Origin: Pantoea agglomerans NBRC 102470
GTDB lineage: Bacteria > Pseudomonadota > Gammaproteobacteria > Enterobacterales > Enterobacteriaceae
Length of the DNA: 64,000 nucleotides
Direction of reading: 5' to 3'
NCBI RefSeq assembly: GCF_001598475.1
Contig: NZ_BCZA01000004.1
Coordinates: 372,001 to 436,000 of the forward strand
This document shows positions 9,522 to 19,534 of the stretch, in pieces. Below the pieces are notes generated by a model, which saw nothing but the letters and a program-made list of their open reading frames with translations, ran no database searches and had not been told where the DNA came from. The position numbers and the translations under genes are program-made. Position 1 is the stretch's first letter. The number at the start of each line of letters is the position of its first letter.

Positions 9522-9875
9522 TCAGGCCTCTGGCTCCTCATCGCGCTTCAGCCAGTCACCACTCATGATGCGCTGGCGTCCTGCCACTGAGCGTTGATAG
9601 ACATAAAGCCATGCACTGCCAAACGGCGTCTGAGTCAGATAACGTTTGTACTCTCCCCCTTTGGTGCGAAGCGCATCCAGCTCCGCAAGGGTTGAGGCAT
9701 CAATGCGGTACACCTCACAATGTACCGCTCCATTGCCCTCAATCACGCCGGGATAATGGCCCAGACTGTAAAGCTCAAAGCCTTCAATCTGGTGATCACC
9801 CAGCCACTGCGCATTCGTCATCCAGTGACTGTTTCCCTGTTTGCGCCGTAAACTGCCGTAGACAATTATTCGCAT
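9522..9875 (-). CDS. ytfP: gamma-glutamylcyclotransferase-like protein YtfP
   Basis: 117-residue member of the AIG2/GGCT-like fold family. The hallmark N-terminal YGSLRRKQGNSHWM binding loop and the SLGHYPGV and GEVYR-like motifs are present. Biochemical function in bacteria is not settled; related proteins cyclise gamma-glutamyl amines. The start lies 2 bp after the tamB stop, so ytfP is the last gene of tamA-tamB-ytfP, as in E. coli. Confidence 0.93.
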   Translation of the reverse strand: MRIIVYGSLRRKQGNSHWMTNAQWLGDHQIEGFELYSLGHYPGVIEGNGAVHCEVYRIDASTLAELDALRTKGGEYKRYLTQTPFGSAWLYVYQRSVAGRQRIMSGDWLKRDEEPEA

Positions 9876-9877
9876 TG

Positions 9878-12800
9878 CTAAAACTCAAACTGATAGAGCA
9901 AATCGAGAGCCTGATCCACACCGGACACGGCTTCCAGATAGAGTTTAGGCATCAGGCGGTAACGCAAGGTTAACGTCGCCAGTGAATCAAATATGCCAAC
10001 ACCGTATTTTACCTGCAGACCCGGTAGCACATAGCCGCTGACCTGCACCTGCTGGCTGTCGCCAACACCGGCAGTATCAACAGCGAGATTGCTGACACCG
10101 AATGTCTCCCCGATTTTACCCACAACCTGCCCACTTTGTGCAACCCCTAAGCCAACAAGTGCTGAAGTGAGGGCGTTACTGTCGCCGTCGCTGCCCAATC
10201 CCTGACCGCGCAGCAGATAGGAAAGCGCTTCCTGTTGCGACATCGCCGGATCGGAGAAGACTTCCGCTTTTGGCTCATCCGCCAGGCCAGTGACGCGCAG
10301 ACCCGCGGTGACGCCATCTTCGGTGGCATCCGGGTTACGGATGGCTTCCAGGTTGACGTAAGGCTGATCCGGCGGACCGGCAAACTGCAGCTCGCCTTTA
10401 CGCACGATCAGATCCTGACCATAAGCGTGGAAGCGACCGGACGGAATGTTGATCTGACCGTTCAGGCCGAGTCCTGACTTATCCTGCACCATTTTCAGAT
10501 CGCCATTCAGCTTCGCTTTCAGGCCAAACGCAGAGAGTCGCACATCGTTGCCGACGTGGATCACCAGATTGCTGTTAATCGGAATCGCGGCGGTTTGCGG
10601 TGCAATCGGCTTCAGCTGTTTATCCAGCAACACCTCATCCGACGAAACGCCAGTGGCGCTTTCCGGCACTTCCTGCACCGTGATGCGCGCCCATGGAATA
10701 TCGACCCGGCCATCAAGGTTAAAGGCCGCTGGCGTCGCTTCAAACACCAGATCCGGCGAGACATCCATGCGCACCATCGGCGGCACGGTCACGCGAACCC
10801 GGCTGCCCTGCGCCGCAATGCGCGCACGCCAGTTGTCGAGCTGGCTCCAGTCTGCGTTACCGCTGAGGTTGATATTGCCCTGCCCGGTCTGCACCAGCCC
10901 GTTCAGGGTAGAGCTCATGCCGTTAAACACCAGATTCAGGTTGGCACTGGTCAGGTCAACCGGCATAAAGTTGCCATCCACATCCACACCCGTCAGGCCA
11001 AGCTGACCAAATACCTGCGGCTGCTGCACGCTGCCGCCCAGGCGCAGGCTGCTGTTCAGGCTGCCTTTGATCTTCTCGCCCTGCATCAGCGCCGGATTGA
11101 GCATCGCCAGCGAGACATTGCGGATGTTGACGTTACCGCCGAGCGTGCGGCGGTTTTGCGGATCGTCGATCTGCACGTTACCATCCAGCTGACCGTTATT
11201 GGCGATGCGGATCAGCCAGTCGAGCTGGGCGCGTCCGTTTCGCAGCGCGGCATTGAGGGTCAGCGTGTCAAAGGCGATCGGCAGATTGTTGCCCTGCACA
11301 TCCTGCACCACTTTCACGCCGTTGCCCTTCAGCGCCACGGTACCGGTCGGCAGGCTGCCATCGGCAGTCCAGTTGACGCGCACGTCGCCGCTGAACAGGC
11401 CGCTAAGCTGAGTCGCATCCGGCATAAACGGCTTCACCATCGCCAGGTCAAAGCGATTCAGCACCACATGCGCCTTGCCTGCCGGGCCCGCTTCAACCGG
11501 CTCCGGCACACAAATTTGCGCATTGGGGTTCTGCCAGCAGTGTGGGCCGATGGTGGCCGTCTGGCGGCTGTTCAGATAGTCGATGGCCATGGCGCGGGTC
11601 AGACGCCACTCACCGACTGGCGTATCAAAGTGGGTGTCGTTCAGCGACCCTTTCCAGCGCTCCGTCTGGCGATCAAAGCTGCCGTTCAGCGCCAGCTGGC
11701 CAGAGACCGGTTTGCCCTGCACATTGAGCTTCAGCTGATGCTGATGCTCATTGCCGTCCGCGTTCAGCGTCAGCAGGCTGATGTTCAGCGCATCCTGCTT
11801 CAGCTGCTCGACGCGCAGTTGCAGTTTACCCGCCACCTGCTCGCCGGAACGGACGTCGCCATTCAGGGTGACGCGATTGATCTGCATCTGCTGCCAGCGC
11901 AGACCACGGGCATTAAGATCGGCCAGCAGCTGCGGTGCCTTCAGGGTACCCCGCGCTTTTATTGTGCCGTTGATGACGCCGCCCAGACCCGGCAGCGCAT
12001 TGTCGAGCTGGGGTGCGTCGATACTGGCATCGAGATCCAGACTGTCGCCCAGCGCCCCTTTAACATCCAGATGGTTGCGTCCCAGCGCCAGCTTAATGCC
12101 CGGCACCGTCCACTGGTTGTAGCTGTTACCGGTCAGGGAGCCATCAGCGGTCACGGCGTTCTGTTTCACATTGCCTTTCAGCTGTAGCTGCGGCACGCTC
12201 AGTTGCCAGCTGCCACCATACAGACTGCCGCGGGTGGTGATTTTGCCATCCAGCCTTGCTGGCCAGTCGGGATACTGTTTAGCGGTATTAATTCCCGCCA
12301 GCGTCAGCTCACTGCGCCAGCTTATCGCCTTGCTCCAGTCCACCAGCGCGGTGAGATCGATATTGCCCTGCAGCGCAGCCACGCGCAGGCGGTCGAGGCT
12401 GAACTGCTCAACGTTGCCTTTACCCGTCAGCGAGATCGTCGCCGGTGGTACAGATTCACCCTTCACGGCAGTCTGCAGCGACATCACATAGTCGGTGGCT
12501 TTGCCTTTGAACTGATAGTCCAGGTTATCCGCCTGATACGCTACCGGACCGGTCAGCGGCCAGCGTAACTGCGGACTGGTCAGCTTCAGTGACAGCGGCA
12601 GTCCCGCCACCGCCAGCTGGGTCGTGGCGTCCAGCTGCGCATTCACCGGACCGGAGAGGTTCAGCCCCATCTTCAGCTCGTCGCGCATCGCGCCATTAAG
12701 TTTCAGCGCGAGCTTTTCGCCTTTAATCGGATCGGTATTCACTGTGCCGTTAAGGGAGAAATCGACCGGCCAGTTATCCGCCAGCGTCGCCTGACCGCTA

Positions 12801-13645
12801 CCCTTCAGGTTGCCGAGGTTCGAGTCCACCTCCAGCGTGCTGAGCTGCATCTGACGATCGGCGGTTCTGGCTTTCAGCAGCAACCGGCTGACGGAAATAT
12901 CGGTGTCGCCGGTAATGCGCAGCTGTTCACCCAGAATCTGCTGCACCTCAATATCCAGCGGCAGACGGAAATCAGGCATCTCAGGCAGTAGGGGTTGCGC
13001 AAACATCGCCTGCAGCGTTTCACCCAGCGGTTTTTCAGCGGGATGTGGCTGCTGGACTTTCGGTTCTACCACCTCGTCATTGACCACTTTCGCCGCTTTC
13101 GGCAACGCAATCAGCAGGCTTTGAATATGGGTCGGGTTCAGCGTCAGCGCACGATCCTGCCACTGCAGGCCGGTGGTGAAGTCGAGCAGCGATATTGCGG
13201 TGTCATCAACTTTGACATTGATATTGTGCAGGCCAAAGTGACGCAGCGTGATGGGGTATGGCGTGCTGAGGTTAGTGTTGCCACTCTCCTCTTCCGGCGC
13301 TGGTGCCGCTGGCGTCATTTTCTTGCTGTCGACCACCACGCTGATATCGCGCAGGGAGACATCGTTAACGCACACGGAGGAGTGCAGCAGGCAGTTGAGA
13401 TCCACCGCCAGATGAATTTGCCCGGCATCGACGCTGACGCCGGGCATTTCGTAACGCAGACCGTTAAGGGTCAGGTTACGCCAGCCCCCATCGACCTGCT
13501 TGATTGACAGGCCCGGCACCCAGCGCGACGCACCTTTGAGCACTAAATGCAGCCCAGGCGTGGTACCGATTAAAAATGCCACCCCACCCAACAGCACGAC
13601 CAGAAAGATCAGAATGCCGATCAGGACCTTTTTCCACAGCTTCAT
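9878..13645 (-). CDS. tamB: translocation and assembly module subunit TamB
   Basis: 1255-residue inner-membrane-anchored AsmA-like protein that spans the periplasm as a long beta-taco groove. It works with TamA in envelope biogenesis; autotransporter assembly and phospholipid transport to the outer membrane have both been reported. One N-terminal signal anchor (about residues 7-28, [17 protein letters not shown]) precedes repeated beta-strand segments, then the C-terminal DUF490 domain ending in DLLYQFEF. Its start overlaps the tamA stop by 4 bp, indicating translational coupling. Length matches E. coli (1259). Several long frames on the opposite strand are shadows. Confidence 0.97.
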   Translation of the reverse strand: MKLWKKVLIGILIFLVVLLGGVAFLIGTTPGLHLVLKGASRWVPGLSIKQVDGGWRNLTLNGLRYEMPGVSVDAGQIHLAVDLNCLLHSSVCVNDVSLRDISVVVDSKKMTPAAPAPEEESGNTNLSTPYPITLRHFGLHNINVKVDDTAISLLDFTTGLQWQDRALTLNPTHIQSLLIALPKAAKVVNDEVVEPKVQQPHPAEKPLGETLQAMFAQPLLPEMPDFRLPLDIEVQQILGEQLRITGDTDISVSRLLLKARTADRQMQLSTLEVDSNLGNLKGSGQATLADNWPVDFSLNGTVNTDPIKGEKLALKLNGAMRDELKMGLNLSGPVNAQLDATTQLAVAGLPLSLKLTSPQLRWPLTGPVAYQADNLDYQFKGKATDYVMSLQTAVKGESVPPATISLTGKGNVEQFSLDRLRVAALQGNIDLTALVDWSKAISWRSELTLAGINTAKQYPDWPARLDGKITTRGSLYGGSWQLSVPQLQLKGNVKQNAVTADGSLTGNSYNQWTVPGIKLALGRNHLDVKGALGDSLDLDASIDAPQLDNALPGLGGVINGTIKARGTLKAPQLLADLNARGLRWQQMQINRVTLNGDVRSGEQVAGKLQLRVEQLKQDALNISLLTLNADGNEHQHQLKLNVQGKPVSGQLALNGSFDRQTERWKGSLNDTHFDTPVGEWRLTRAMAIDYLNSRQTATIGPHCWQNPNAQICVPEPVEAGPAGKAHVVLNRFDLAMVKPFMPDATQLSGLFSGDVRVNWTADGSLPTGTVALKGNGVKVVQDVQGNNLPIAFDTLTLNAALRNGRAQLDWLIRIANNGQLDGNVQIDDPQNRRTLGGNVNIRNVSLAMLNPALMQGEKIKGSLNSSLRLGGSVQQPQVFGQLGLTGVDVDGNFMPVDLTSANLNLVFNGMSSTLNGLVQTGQGNINLSGNADWSQLDNWRARIAAQGSRVRVTVPPMVRMDVSPDLVFEATPAAFNLDGRVDIPWARITVQEVPESATGVSSDEVLLDKQLKPIAPQTAAIPINSNLVIHVGNDVRLSAFGLKAKLNGDLKMVQDKSGLGLNGQINIPSGRFHAYGQDLIVRKGELQFAGPPDQPYVNLEAIRNPDATEDGVTAGLRVTGLADEPKAEVFSDPAMSQQEALSYLLRGQGLGSDGDSNALTSALVGLGVAQSGQVVGKIGETFGVSNLAVDTAGVGDSQQVQVSGYVLPGLQVKYGVGIFDSLATLTLRYRLMPKLYLEAVSGVDQALDLLYQFEF

Positions 13646-15381
13646 AGTTCTGGCCCCAGCCCTACGTAAAATTGTAATCCATGCTCTTCGTCATCCCCGA
13701 TGGGTCTGGCGATATCAAATTTGATTGGGCCAACCGGTGAAGACCAGCGCACGCCGACGCCCGCACCGGTTTTGACGTTACTTTGCTTGATGTCGTTAAC
13801 CGCTTCGCCCGAGTCGACAAACACCGCGCCCCACCATTTCCCGGTGACGTTGTACTGATATTCCAGCGATCCGGTGGCGAGTTTTGATGCACCGGTGAGT
13901 TTGCCGTCATCATCGCGCGGTGAAATATTTTTGTATTTGTAGCCACGAATACTGCGGTCACCACCGGCAAAGAAGCGCAGATCCGGCGGCACTTTGTCGA
14001 AGTTGTTGGTTTCGATCCAGCCCAGATTGCCACGTGCCACAAAGCGATGACTGTCGCCAAGGGTACGGATCCAGACGTTTTGCGCCTGCAGGATCAGGAA
14101 GTCGACGTCTGAACCCCAGGTGGTATCAGAGACGTCTGCCGAATAGCGCTGTGAATCGCCCCAGGTCGGCATCAGGCCGCCACGGGAACGGGTACGGTTT
14201 ACGCTGACGCCAGGATAGAGCAGCATAGTGGTGTTGGTCACGCTGCCCTGAGTAAAGTGATCCAGGCTCCAGCGCAGGTTGACCGCCTTCTGCCAGCCAC
14301 TACTGCTGTCCCAGTTGCGCGACATCGCAAGCGTCGTGGTATCCGCTTTGGTGTCGTTGAGGTCGGTGCGCTTCAGGCCGCCGGAGAAGGTGTAGTACTG
14401 CTCAAGCGGGCTTTTCAGCAGCGGTACTTTATAGCTGAGATCGACCTGCTGTTCCGGCGCGGAAACGTAGGCGCTGGCCGCCAGGCTGTGACCGCTGTCG
14501 TTGATCCACGGTTTTTTCCAGGTCCCTTTCAGGCGCGGACCGACGTCTGTGGAATAGCCGACGCCGGTTTCAATGGTGTTTTCGGTGCGGGGTGACATTA
14601 CTGCGCTCAGCGGCAGCACTTTGGTCTGTCGTCCCTTGCTGAATTCCGGCGCGACCACCACCGAATTAAACCAGCCGGTGGCGGAGAGGCGGCGATTCAG
14701 CTCGGCTAAATCGCGGGAGCTGTAGTAGTCCCCCTCTTTAAACGGCACCAGGTTTTGCAGGTACTCTTCGCGAATTTGCGATCCCTGGAAAGTAACGTCG
14801 CCGAAGCGATAGCGTTCGCCACTGTCGTAGTCGATATCCCAGAACGCTTCACGCCGCTCCACCGAGACACCAAGCTGGCTTTTTTTAAACGTGCCATCGA
14901 AATAGCCGTTACGCAGTGCGAGATTAGAGAAGCCGCTTTTGAATTTGTCATATTGCCCGTGGTTAAGCTGGCTGCCCACTTCAGGGCGTCCCTGCTTCAC
15001 CCAGGCTTTGTAATCCGCGTCATTGCGCGCATCGCCTTCGACCACAATCGTGCTGCCGCCGATTTTTACCGGTTCACCAGGCGTTACGTGTGCCACTAAT
15101 ACCGGTCGTCCCCCCTGCGCAGGCGCGGGGCGGGATTCAAAATCGATGGTGGGCTCGTAATAACCGAGCGCGCGCAGCCCCTCTTTTATCGCAACAGAAA
15201 CGCGCGCGCGAAAGCGGCCATCATTCGAGACCTCATCGCTGCCGATGGTGGACAGACGCGCTCTGACATTCTTTTGCAGATCCCCGGATAAGCCGTCTAC
15301 CTGTAATCGCACTGTCGCCGCCTCAAGGGCGGGCGCGGCAAGCAGCAGGCCAGCCATGCAATAAACATAAAATCGTGGCAC
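13642..15381 (-). CDS. tamA: outer membrane assembly factor TamA (BamA/Omp85 family)
   Basis: 579-residue outer membrane barrel with a signal peptide (1-21, cleaved after LEA), three POTRA domains (about 22-260) and a C-terminal 16-strand barrel. The Omp85 lid-loop-like motif (D)RSIRGY is seen in [11 protein letters not shown]. The C-terminus ends YVGLGPEL, as in E. coli TamA. It pairs with TamB and heads tamA-tamB-ytfP. In E. coli msrA is transcribed divergently from tamA; no msrA is present here. Confidence 0.97.
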   Translation of the reverse strand: MPRFYVYCMAGLLLAAPALEAATVRLQVDGLSGDLQKNVRARLSTIGSDEVSNDGRFRARVSVAIKEGLRALGYYEPTIDFESRPAPAQGGRPVLVAHVTPGEPVKIGGSTIVVEGDARNDADYKAWVKQGRPEVGSQLNHGQYDKFKSGFSNLALRNGYFDGTFKKSQLGVSVERREAFWDIDYDSGERYRFGDVTFQGSQIREEYLQNLVPFKEGDYYSSRDLAELNRRLSATGWFNSVVVAPEFSKGRQTKVLPLSAVMSPRTENTIETGVGYSTDVGPRLKGTWKKPWINDSGHSLAASAYVSAPEQQVDLSYKVPLLKSPLEQYYTFSGGLKRTDLNDTKADTTTLAMSRNWDSSSGWQKAVNLRWSLDHFTQGSVTNTTMLLYPGVSVNRTRSRGGLMPTWGDSQRYSADVSDTTWGSDVDFLILQAQNVWIRTLGDSHRFVARGNLGWIETNNFDKVPPDLRFFAGGDRSIRGYKYKNISPRDDDGKLTGASKLATGSLEYQYNVTGKWWGAVFVDSGEAVNDIKQSNVKTGAGVGVRWSSPVGPIKFDIARPIGDDEEHGLQFYVGLGPEL

Positions 15382-15875
15382 CTGTACTCCTGTTAATCAT
15401 GCCGGCCCCTTTTCCGCGGGGCGCTTATTAATCTTCTTTGCCCGCACTACCGCAACGGCAACATCCTCATCATAGCCGCACTTTATGGCAAACGGCGGAG
15501 CAACTCTGACATCTAAGTCAAATAACGGGGCTATTGTCGGTAAATGGGGTGAGCGATACAACTCCTGCGGGTCGGAATGATCAGTCCGATATGACTCACT
15601 CAGATAAATCCGAGTCTGTAACCGGCCGCTCTGGCTGCTAATGCGCCCTTAAGCAGCGGTTTGCCCTCTGGCGGCGCAATGAGCGCTCCTGCTATAATCG
15701 GCCACCACAGGCATGCCGCCTGTTTTCATTTCTGCACCGACATGTCGTTTGTTGTCGAACTGGCGCAGACATTTTTGGCACGGATAGCTTTGTTTCACGG
15801 ATAAACCAACTCTGTTTGCGCTTACCCACGCTGCCCAGGCCAAAAATGACAAGTGGATAACCCTTTGGATCTCAT
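15382..15875. other. gene-free stretch between tamA and ytfL, no msrA
   Basis: About 490 bp with no convincing gene; too short for the roughly 210-codon msrA that occupies this position in E. coli. It holds the promoter of tamA on the left and that of ytfL on the right. The ytfL side includes a probable leader of about 170 nt with a 6-bp hairpin (ACAGGC / GCCTGT, 15706-15722) followed by TTTTC, and a 20-codon ORF (15742-15804) lacking a ribosome site. Confidence 0.65.
15690..15698 (+). promoter_or_regulatory. extended -10 promoter candidate for ytfL/paeA
   Basis: TGCTATAAT is a perfect extended -10 element (TGnTATAAT). No good -35 lies 17 bp upstream, as is common with extended -10 promoters. 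A start near 15705 would leave a leader of about 170 nt before the ytfL ATG. Confidence 0.55.
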
Positions 15876-17198
15876 ATGTTAGATAGCTTACTTGTCATTC
15901 TGTTACTGATCGTAATCAGTGCCTTTTTCTCTCTGTCGGAGATCTCGCTGGCGGCCGCCCGTAAGATCAAACTGAAACTGCTGGCCGATGAAGGCAACGT
16001 AAATGCGCAGCGCGTGCTGAAAATGCAGGAAACGCCGGGCATGTTCTTCACCGTGGTGCAGATTGGCCTCAACGCCGTCGCCATCCTGGGGGGTATTGTT
16101 GGCGATGCGGCGTTTTCGCCGGTTTTCAGCGGCCTGTTTAACCGGTTTGTCTCGCCGGAACTGGCGGAGCAGCTCAGCTTTATCTGCTCCTTCACCATCG
16201 TCACCAGCCTGTTTATCCTGTTTGCTGACTTAACCCCAAAGCGGGTCGGCATGGTCGCACCGGAAACCATCGCGCTGCGCATCATCAACCCGATGCGTTT
16301 CTGCCTGCTGATAATGCGTCCGTTGGTGTTTCTGTTTAATGGCCTGGCTAACGTCTTCTTCCGTATTTTCAAGCTGCCGATGGTGCGTAAAGATGACATC
16401 ACCTCCGACGATATCTACGCGGTGGTTGAAGCGGGTGCGCTGGCTGGCGTGCTGCGTAAGCAGGAGCACGAGCTGATTGAAAACGTGTTTGAGCTGGAGT
16501 CACGTACTGTTCCCTCCTCCATGACCTCACGTGAGAATATTGTCTGGTTTGATCTGCACGAAGATGAGACCAGCCTCAAAACCAAAATCGCCCAGCATCC
16601 TCACTCGAAGTTTCTGGTCTGCAGCGGCGATATCGACCATATCGTTGGCTATGTCGACTCCAAAGAGCTGCTGCTGCGCGTGCTGGGTAATCAGAGCATG
16701 GCGCTGAACAGCGGCCTGCAGATTCGCTCGGCGCTGATCGTGCCGGACACGCTGACCCTCTCTGAAGCACTGGAAAGTTTTAAAACCGCCGGAGAAGATT
16801 TCGCGGTGATCATGAACGAATATGCGCTGGTTGTGGGCATTATTACCCTGAATGATGTAATGACCACGCTGATGGGCGATCTGGTTGGCCAGGGTATGGA
16901 AGAGCAGATTGTGGCGCGCGATGAGAATTCATGGCTGGTTGAAGGCGGTACGCCGATTGATGACGTGATGCGCGTGCTGGACATTGATGATTTCCCGCAG
17001 TCAGGCAACTACGAAACCATCGGCGGCTTTATGATGTATATGTTGCGTAAGATTCCGAAGCGTACCGATTTTGTGAAGTTTGCTGGCTACAAGTTCGAGG
17101 TAGTGGATATTGATAGCTATCGCATCGATCAGCTGCTGGTCACCCGCATCGATGAACGACCGCCGGTGCTGAGCATGACAAAAAGCGAAGAAGAGTAG
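15876..17198 (+). CDS. ytfL: polyamine exporter PaeA / CNNM-CBS membrane protein YtfL
   Basis: 440-residue inner membrane protein of the HlyC/CorC (CNNM) family. An N-terminal CNNM domain with three or four TM segments (about 1-190, containing FFSLSEISLAAARKIKL) is followed by a pair of CBS domains (about 200-340) and a C-terminal CorC_HlyC domain. In Salmonella and E. coli YtfL was renamed PaeA after work showing it protects stationary cells from cadaverine and putrescine, consistent with polyamine export. The ribosome site is weak (GGAT), with a long leader upstream. A small cysteine-rich ORF starts 2 bp after the stop. Confidence 0.93.
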   Translation: MLDSLLVILLLIVISAFFSLSEISLAAARKIKLKLLADEGNVNAQRVLKMQETPGMFFTVVQIGLNAVAILGGIVGDAAFSPVFSGLFNRFVSPELAEQLSFICSFTIVTSLFILFADLTPKRVGMVAPETIALRIINPMRFCLLIMRPLVFLFNGLANVFFRIFKLPMVRKDDITSDDIYAVVEAGALAGVLRKQEHELIENVFELESRTVPSSMTSRENIVWFDLHEDETSLKTKIAQHPHSKFLVCSGDIDHIVGYVDSKELLLRVLGNQSMALNSGLQIRSALIVPDTLTLSEALESFKTAGEDFAVIMNEYALVVGIITLNDVMTTLMGDLVGQGMEEQIVARDENSWLVEGGTPIDDVMRVLDIDDFPQSGNYETIGGFMMYMLRKIPKRTDFVKFAGYKFEVVDIDSYRIDQLLVTRIDERPPVLSMTKSEEE

Positions 17199-17199
17199 A

Positions 17200-17289
17200 A
17201 TGACCAGCAGTCTGGACATGGACAGCGCGGAACAACCGGAATGTGACGTAGTCTGTGAGAATTGTTGGCACTGCTCAGGTTCAGAGTGA
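17200..17289 (+). CDS. possible 29-residue cysteine-rich small protein
   Basis: ATG-initiated ORF starting two bases after the ytfL stop and preceded by the purine-rich GAAGAAGAG from the end of ytfL, which can serve as a ribosome site at good spacing. The predicted peptide has four cysteines in 11 residues (Cys15-x3-Cys19-x2-Cys22-x2-Cys25), an arrangement that could bind a metal. It is acidic, with no signal peptide or membrane helix. It ends before the ytfL/ytfK terminator, so it would be co-transcribed with ytfL. I do not recognise a family; it could be a chance ORF. Confidence 0.35.
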   Translation: MTSSLDMDSAEQPECDVVCENCWHCSGSE

Positions 17290-17319
17290 CAAATAAAATG
17301 GCCTGACTGGCCAGACACT

Positions 17320-17340
17320 AAGGGCGCCATCGGCGCCCTT
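17320..17340. terminator. bidirectional hairpin, ytfL / ytfK
   Basis: Nine-base-pair stem (AAGGGCGCC / GGCGCCCTT) with a three-base loop between convergent ytfL and ytfK. The T run is weak on both sides, so termination is likely but not certain. Confidence 0.7.
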
Positions 17341-17344
17341 ATGA

Positions 17345-17551
17345 TTAGTTGAACTCAAGTTTGAGACGAACGACCTGGCGGTTAATTTCTGACATCACGC
17401 TCAGGTGCTGTTTGTCTTTGACGCGCGGGATTAATACTTTCCCTTTGTCGAACTCGAACGCGCCGACGTCCTTGATATACAACCTTCCTTTGAACAGCGT
17501 TTTTACATATTTCGCTATTTGTAGCGGATTATAGCGCTGGAAGATCTTCAT
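17345..17551 (-). CDS. ytfK: stringent response modulator YtfK (DUF1107)
   Basis: 68-residue cytosolic protein. In E. coli YtfK stimulates (p)ppGpp synthesis by SpoT during phosphate and fatty acid starvation. The start at 17551 gives [20 protein letters not shown], matching the family; an in-frame ATG 21 codons upstream would add an unmatched basic segment and is rejected. The [18 protein letters not shown] block is diagnostic. It is convergent with ytfL and divergent from ytfJ, as in E. coli. Confidence 0.95.
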   Translation of the reverse strand: MKIFQRYNPLQIAKYVKTLFKGRLYIKDVGAFEFDKGKVLIPRVKDKQHLSVMSEINRQVVRLKLEFN

Positions 17552-17865
17552 ACTGACTAACTCCTGTACATTTTTAAGCACGCTTCGCCGTTTCCAAATT
17601 TGGTTCCAGCCCATGAAGCGCGAATTCGCGATAACTATAGAACACTCAAACCTACTAATGTTCCTAAAAGTGATTTTTTTTACTGAATTGACACATCATT
17701 ACAGAACACTCTGTTATCAGGCTCACACAACACAGTATAAACCTTCGTTGGTTAAGGAATTGTGGCGGCCATAACAAACCTGACACCTTTCCAGGACAGG
17801 CGCATCATCCCTGCTTACTATTGCAGTAAAATGACTAACTGGTCTGATCACTCAAGGAAATAGCA
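17552..17865. other. divergent regulatory region ytfK / ytfJ
   Basis: About 314 bp of AT-rich DNA with no gene; it must carry promoters for both flanking genes. A partial PhoB-box-like motif (CTGTAATGATGTGTCAAT, minus strand, near 17690-17710) is present, but its half-sites are 10 rather than 11 bp apart, so I do not call it. Confidence 0.5.
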
Positions 17866-18423
17866 ATGCGAATAATTCTGGCAGCTGTAGCGTTGTCTTT
17901 ACTGATACCGGCAAGCGTGATGGCTCATGACCTCAGGCAGGATATGCGGGTACCGGCCGTTGGCGTGAACGACAAAGGCGAGCTGTTATTGCAGCAGGAT
18001 AAGTTTAGCTACAAAAACTGGAATAGCGCGCAGCTCGGCGGAAAAGTTCGCGTGGTTCAGCACATCGCGGGTCGCTCATCCGCTAAAGAGATGAATGCCG
18101 CATTGATCGAGGCGATTAAGGCCGCGAAGCTGCCGCATGATCGCTATCAGACCACCACCATCGTGAATACAGATGATGCCATTCCCGGTACGGGCATGTT
18201 TGTGCGCAGCAGCGTCGAGACCAACAAGCAGCAATATCCGTGGTCGCAGTTTGTCGTCGACAGCAAGGGCAGTGTGCAGCATGCCTGGCAGTTACAGCCG
18301 GGCGGTTCCGCCATTGTAGTGCTGGATAAGCAGGGCAAGGTGAAATTTGTGAAGGATGGATCGCTGACGCAGGATGAAGTGACAAAAGTGATTACGCTGG
18401 TCACCTCCCTGCTGAAGGATTAA
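17866..18423 (+). CDS. ytfJ: periplasmic YtfJ family protein
   Basis: 185-residue exported protein with a signal peptide ending in VMA before HDLRQDM. The mature part resembles thioredoxin-like or AhpC-like folds, but no CxxC redox motif is present. Conserved stretches (FSYKNWNSAQLGGKVRVVQHIAGR, here given only in part, and TTTIVNTDDAIPGTGMFVRSS) match E. coli YtfJ closely. Function is unknown. The ribosome site is CAAGGAAATAGC. Confidence 0.92.
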   Translation: MRIILAAVALSLLIPASVMAHDLRQDMRVPAVGVNDKGELLLQQDKFSYKNWNSAQLGGKVRVVQHIAGRSSAKEMNAALIEAIKAAKLPHDRYQTTTIVNTDDAIPGTGMFVRSSVETNKQQYPWSQFVVDSKGSVQHAWQLQPGGSAIVVLDKQGKVKFVKDGSLTQDEVTKVITLVTSLLKD

Positions 18424-18425
18424 TC

Positions 18426-18469
18426 GCTGAAGCCCCGGTGGGGAGAGCATCGCCCGCCGGGGTTTCAGC
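18426..18469. terminator. hairpin between ytfJ and cysQ
   Basis: Long interrupted stem (GCTGAAGCCCCGG paired with CCGGGGTTTCAGC, 12 of 13 matched) between two convergent genes. No U run follows, so it may act as a weak terminator or an mRNA 3' end stabiliser. Confidence 0.55.
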
Positions 18470-18497
18470 CTTCAGCAGGCTGGGCGCTCAGACAGCG

Positions 18498-19241
18498 TTA
18501 AAACAGTGAAACGCGGAAGCCAGGATTAAGGAAGGATTCGCGCGGCGCGTAGTCCAGAGTTTTACCCTGCCAGTCGTGCACATGCGCACCCGCCGCCATC
18601 GCCACGGCATGGCCCGCGCCGGTATCCCAGATGTTGGTGGGTCCGAAACGGGGATAGAGCTGCGCTTTTCCTTCTGCCACCAGGCAGAACTTCAGTGAGG
18701 ATCCGGTCGCGACGGTCTGATGTTCACCTAACTGCTTCAGGTACTCTTTCATCTCATCGTCGTCGCCATGTGAACGACTTACCACCACCAGCGGAGGTCG
18801 CGCATCACGGACATGAATCTGTTCACGCTGACCGCCCTCCTCTTTCCACGCTTTGCCGTCTGCAGCGGAGTACATCACGCCCAGCACCGGCGCATAGACC
18901 ACGCCCATTACCGGCTTGCCCGCTTCGATTAGCGCAATATTAACGGTAAATTCGCCGTTACGCTTGATGAACTCTTTGGTGCCATCCAGCGGATCGACCA
19001 GCCAGTAGCGCTGCCAGTGCTGACGCACCTCCCAGGCTGGCGGATCTTCTTCTGACAGCACGGGGAGATCAGGCGTTAACTTTTTGAGGCCCGCGAGGAT
19101 CACCTCGTGTGCAGCGATATCTGCGGCGGTCACCGGCGAATCATCCGATTTGTGAGAAACGTCAAGCGGCGCGGCACCGTTATAGACCTGCATAATCGCG
19201 TCGCCTGCTTCGCGTGCCAGTTGGCAGATTTGCTCTAACAT
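18498..19241 (-). CDS. cysQ: 3'(2'),5'-bisphosphate nucleotidase CysQ
   Basis: 247-residue magnesium-dependent, lithium-sensitive phosphatase that converts 3'-phosphoadenosine 5'-phosphate, a by-product of sulfate assimilation, to AMP. Inositol monophosphatase-fold motifs are intact: SEEDP (residues 63-67), [10 protein letters not shown] (82-91), and the C-terminal [15 protein letters not shown]. It stands between ytfJ and cpdB as in E. coli, divergent from cpdB with about 290 bp between the starts. Confidence 0.97.
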   Translation of the reverse strand: MLEQICQLAREAGDAIMQVYNGAAPLDVSHKSDDSPVTAADIAAHEVILAGLKKLTPDLPVLSEEDPPAWEVRQHWQRYWLVDPLDGTKEFIKRNGEFTVNIALIEAGKPVMGVVYAPVLGVMYSAADGKAWKEEGGQREQIHVRDARPPLVVVSRSHGDDDEMKEYLKQLGEHQTVATGSSLKFCLVAEGKAQLYPRFGPTNIWDTGAGHAVAMAAGAHVHDWQGKTLDYAPRESFLNPGFRVSLF

Positions 19242-19534
19242 TTTTCACCTCATTGTGTCTGTCTGCTGCCGGATCAGCTCATCGTCAGATAGTGACATTT
19301 TAGCAGTTCCGCCTGAAGTACCCATTTACAGGCACTCCGGCGATTCAATTTATAGATATATCAATATCATAGTTACCCATTTATCGCCACGCCTGTGCCG
19401 CTACGCCTCCATCGTTTAAGAATCCGTCGCTGACCGATGCGCTAAAACGTTATACCCATCACGATTTAAAATGACTATCTGTCATGCTTTTACATTATTT
19501 TGAGATCCTTATTTATTTTGCAGCAGGAGCAAGC

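Noticed and set aside
10556..12187. 543-codon frame on the plus strand opposite tamB
   Set aside because: It lies wholly within tamB on the opposite strand, is rich in His, Gln and Arg as antisense frames of G+C-rich genes tend to be, and has no recognisable domain.
15742..15804. 20-codon leader ORF before ytfL as a coding gene
   Set aside because: No ribosome site; kept only as a feature of the leader, not called as a gene.
17690..17710. PhoB-box-like motif upstream of ytfK
   Set aside because: Half-sites resemble CTGTCAT, but the spacing is 10 instead of 11 bp and the second half is imperfect.
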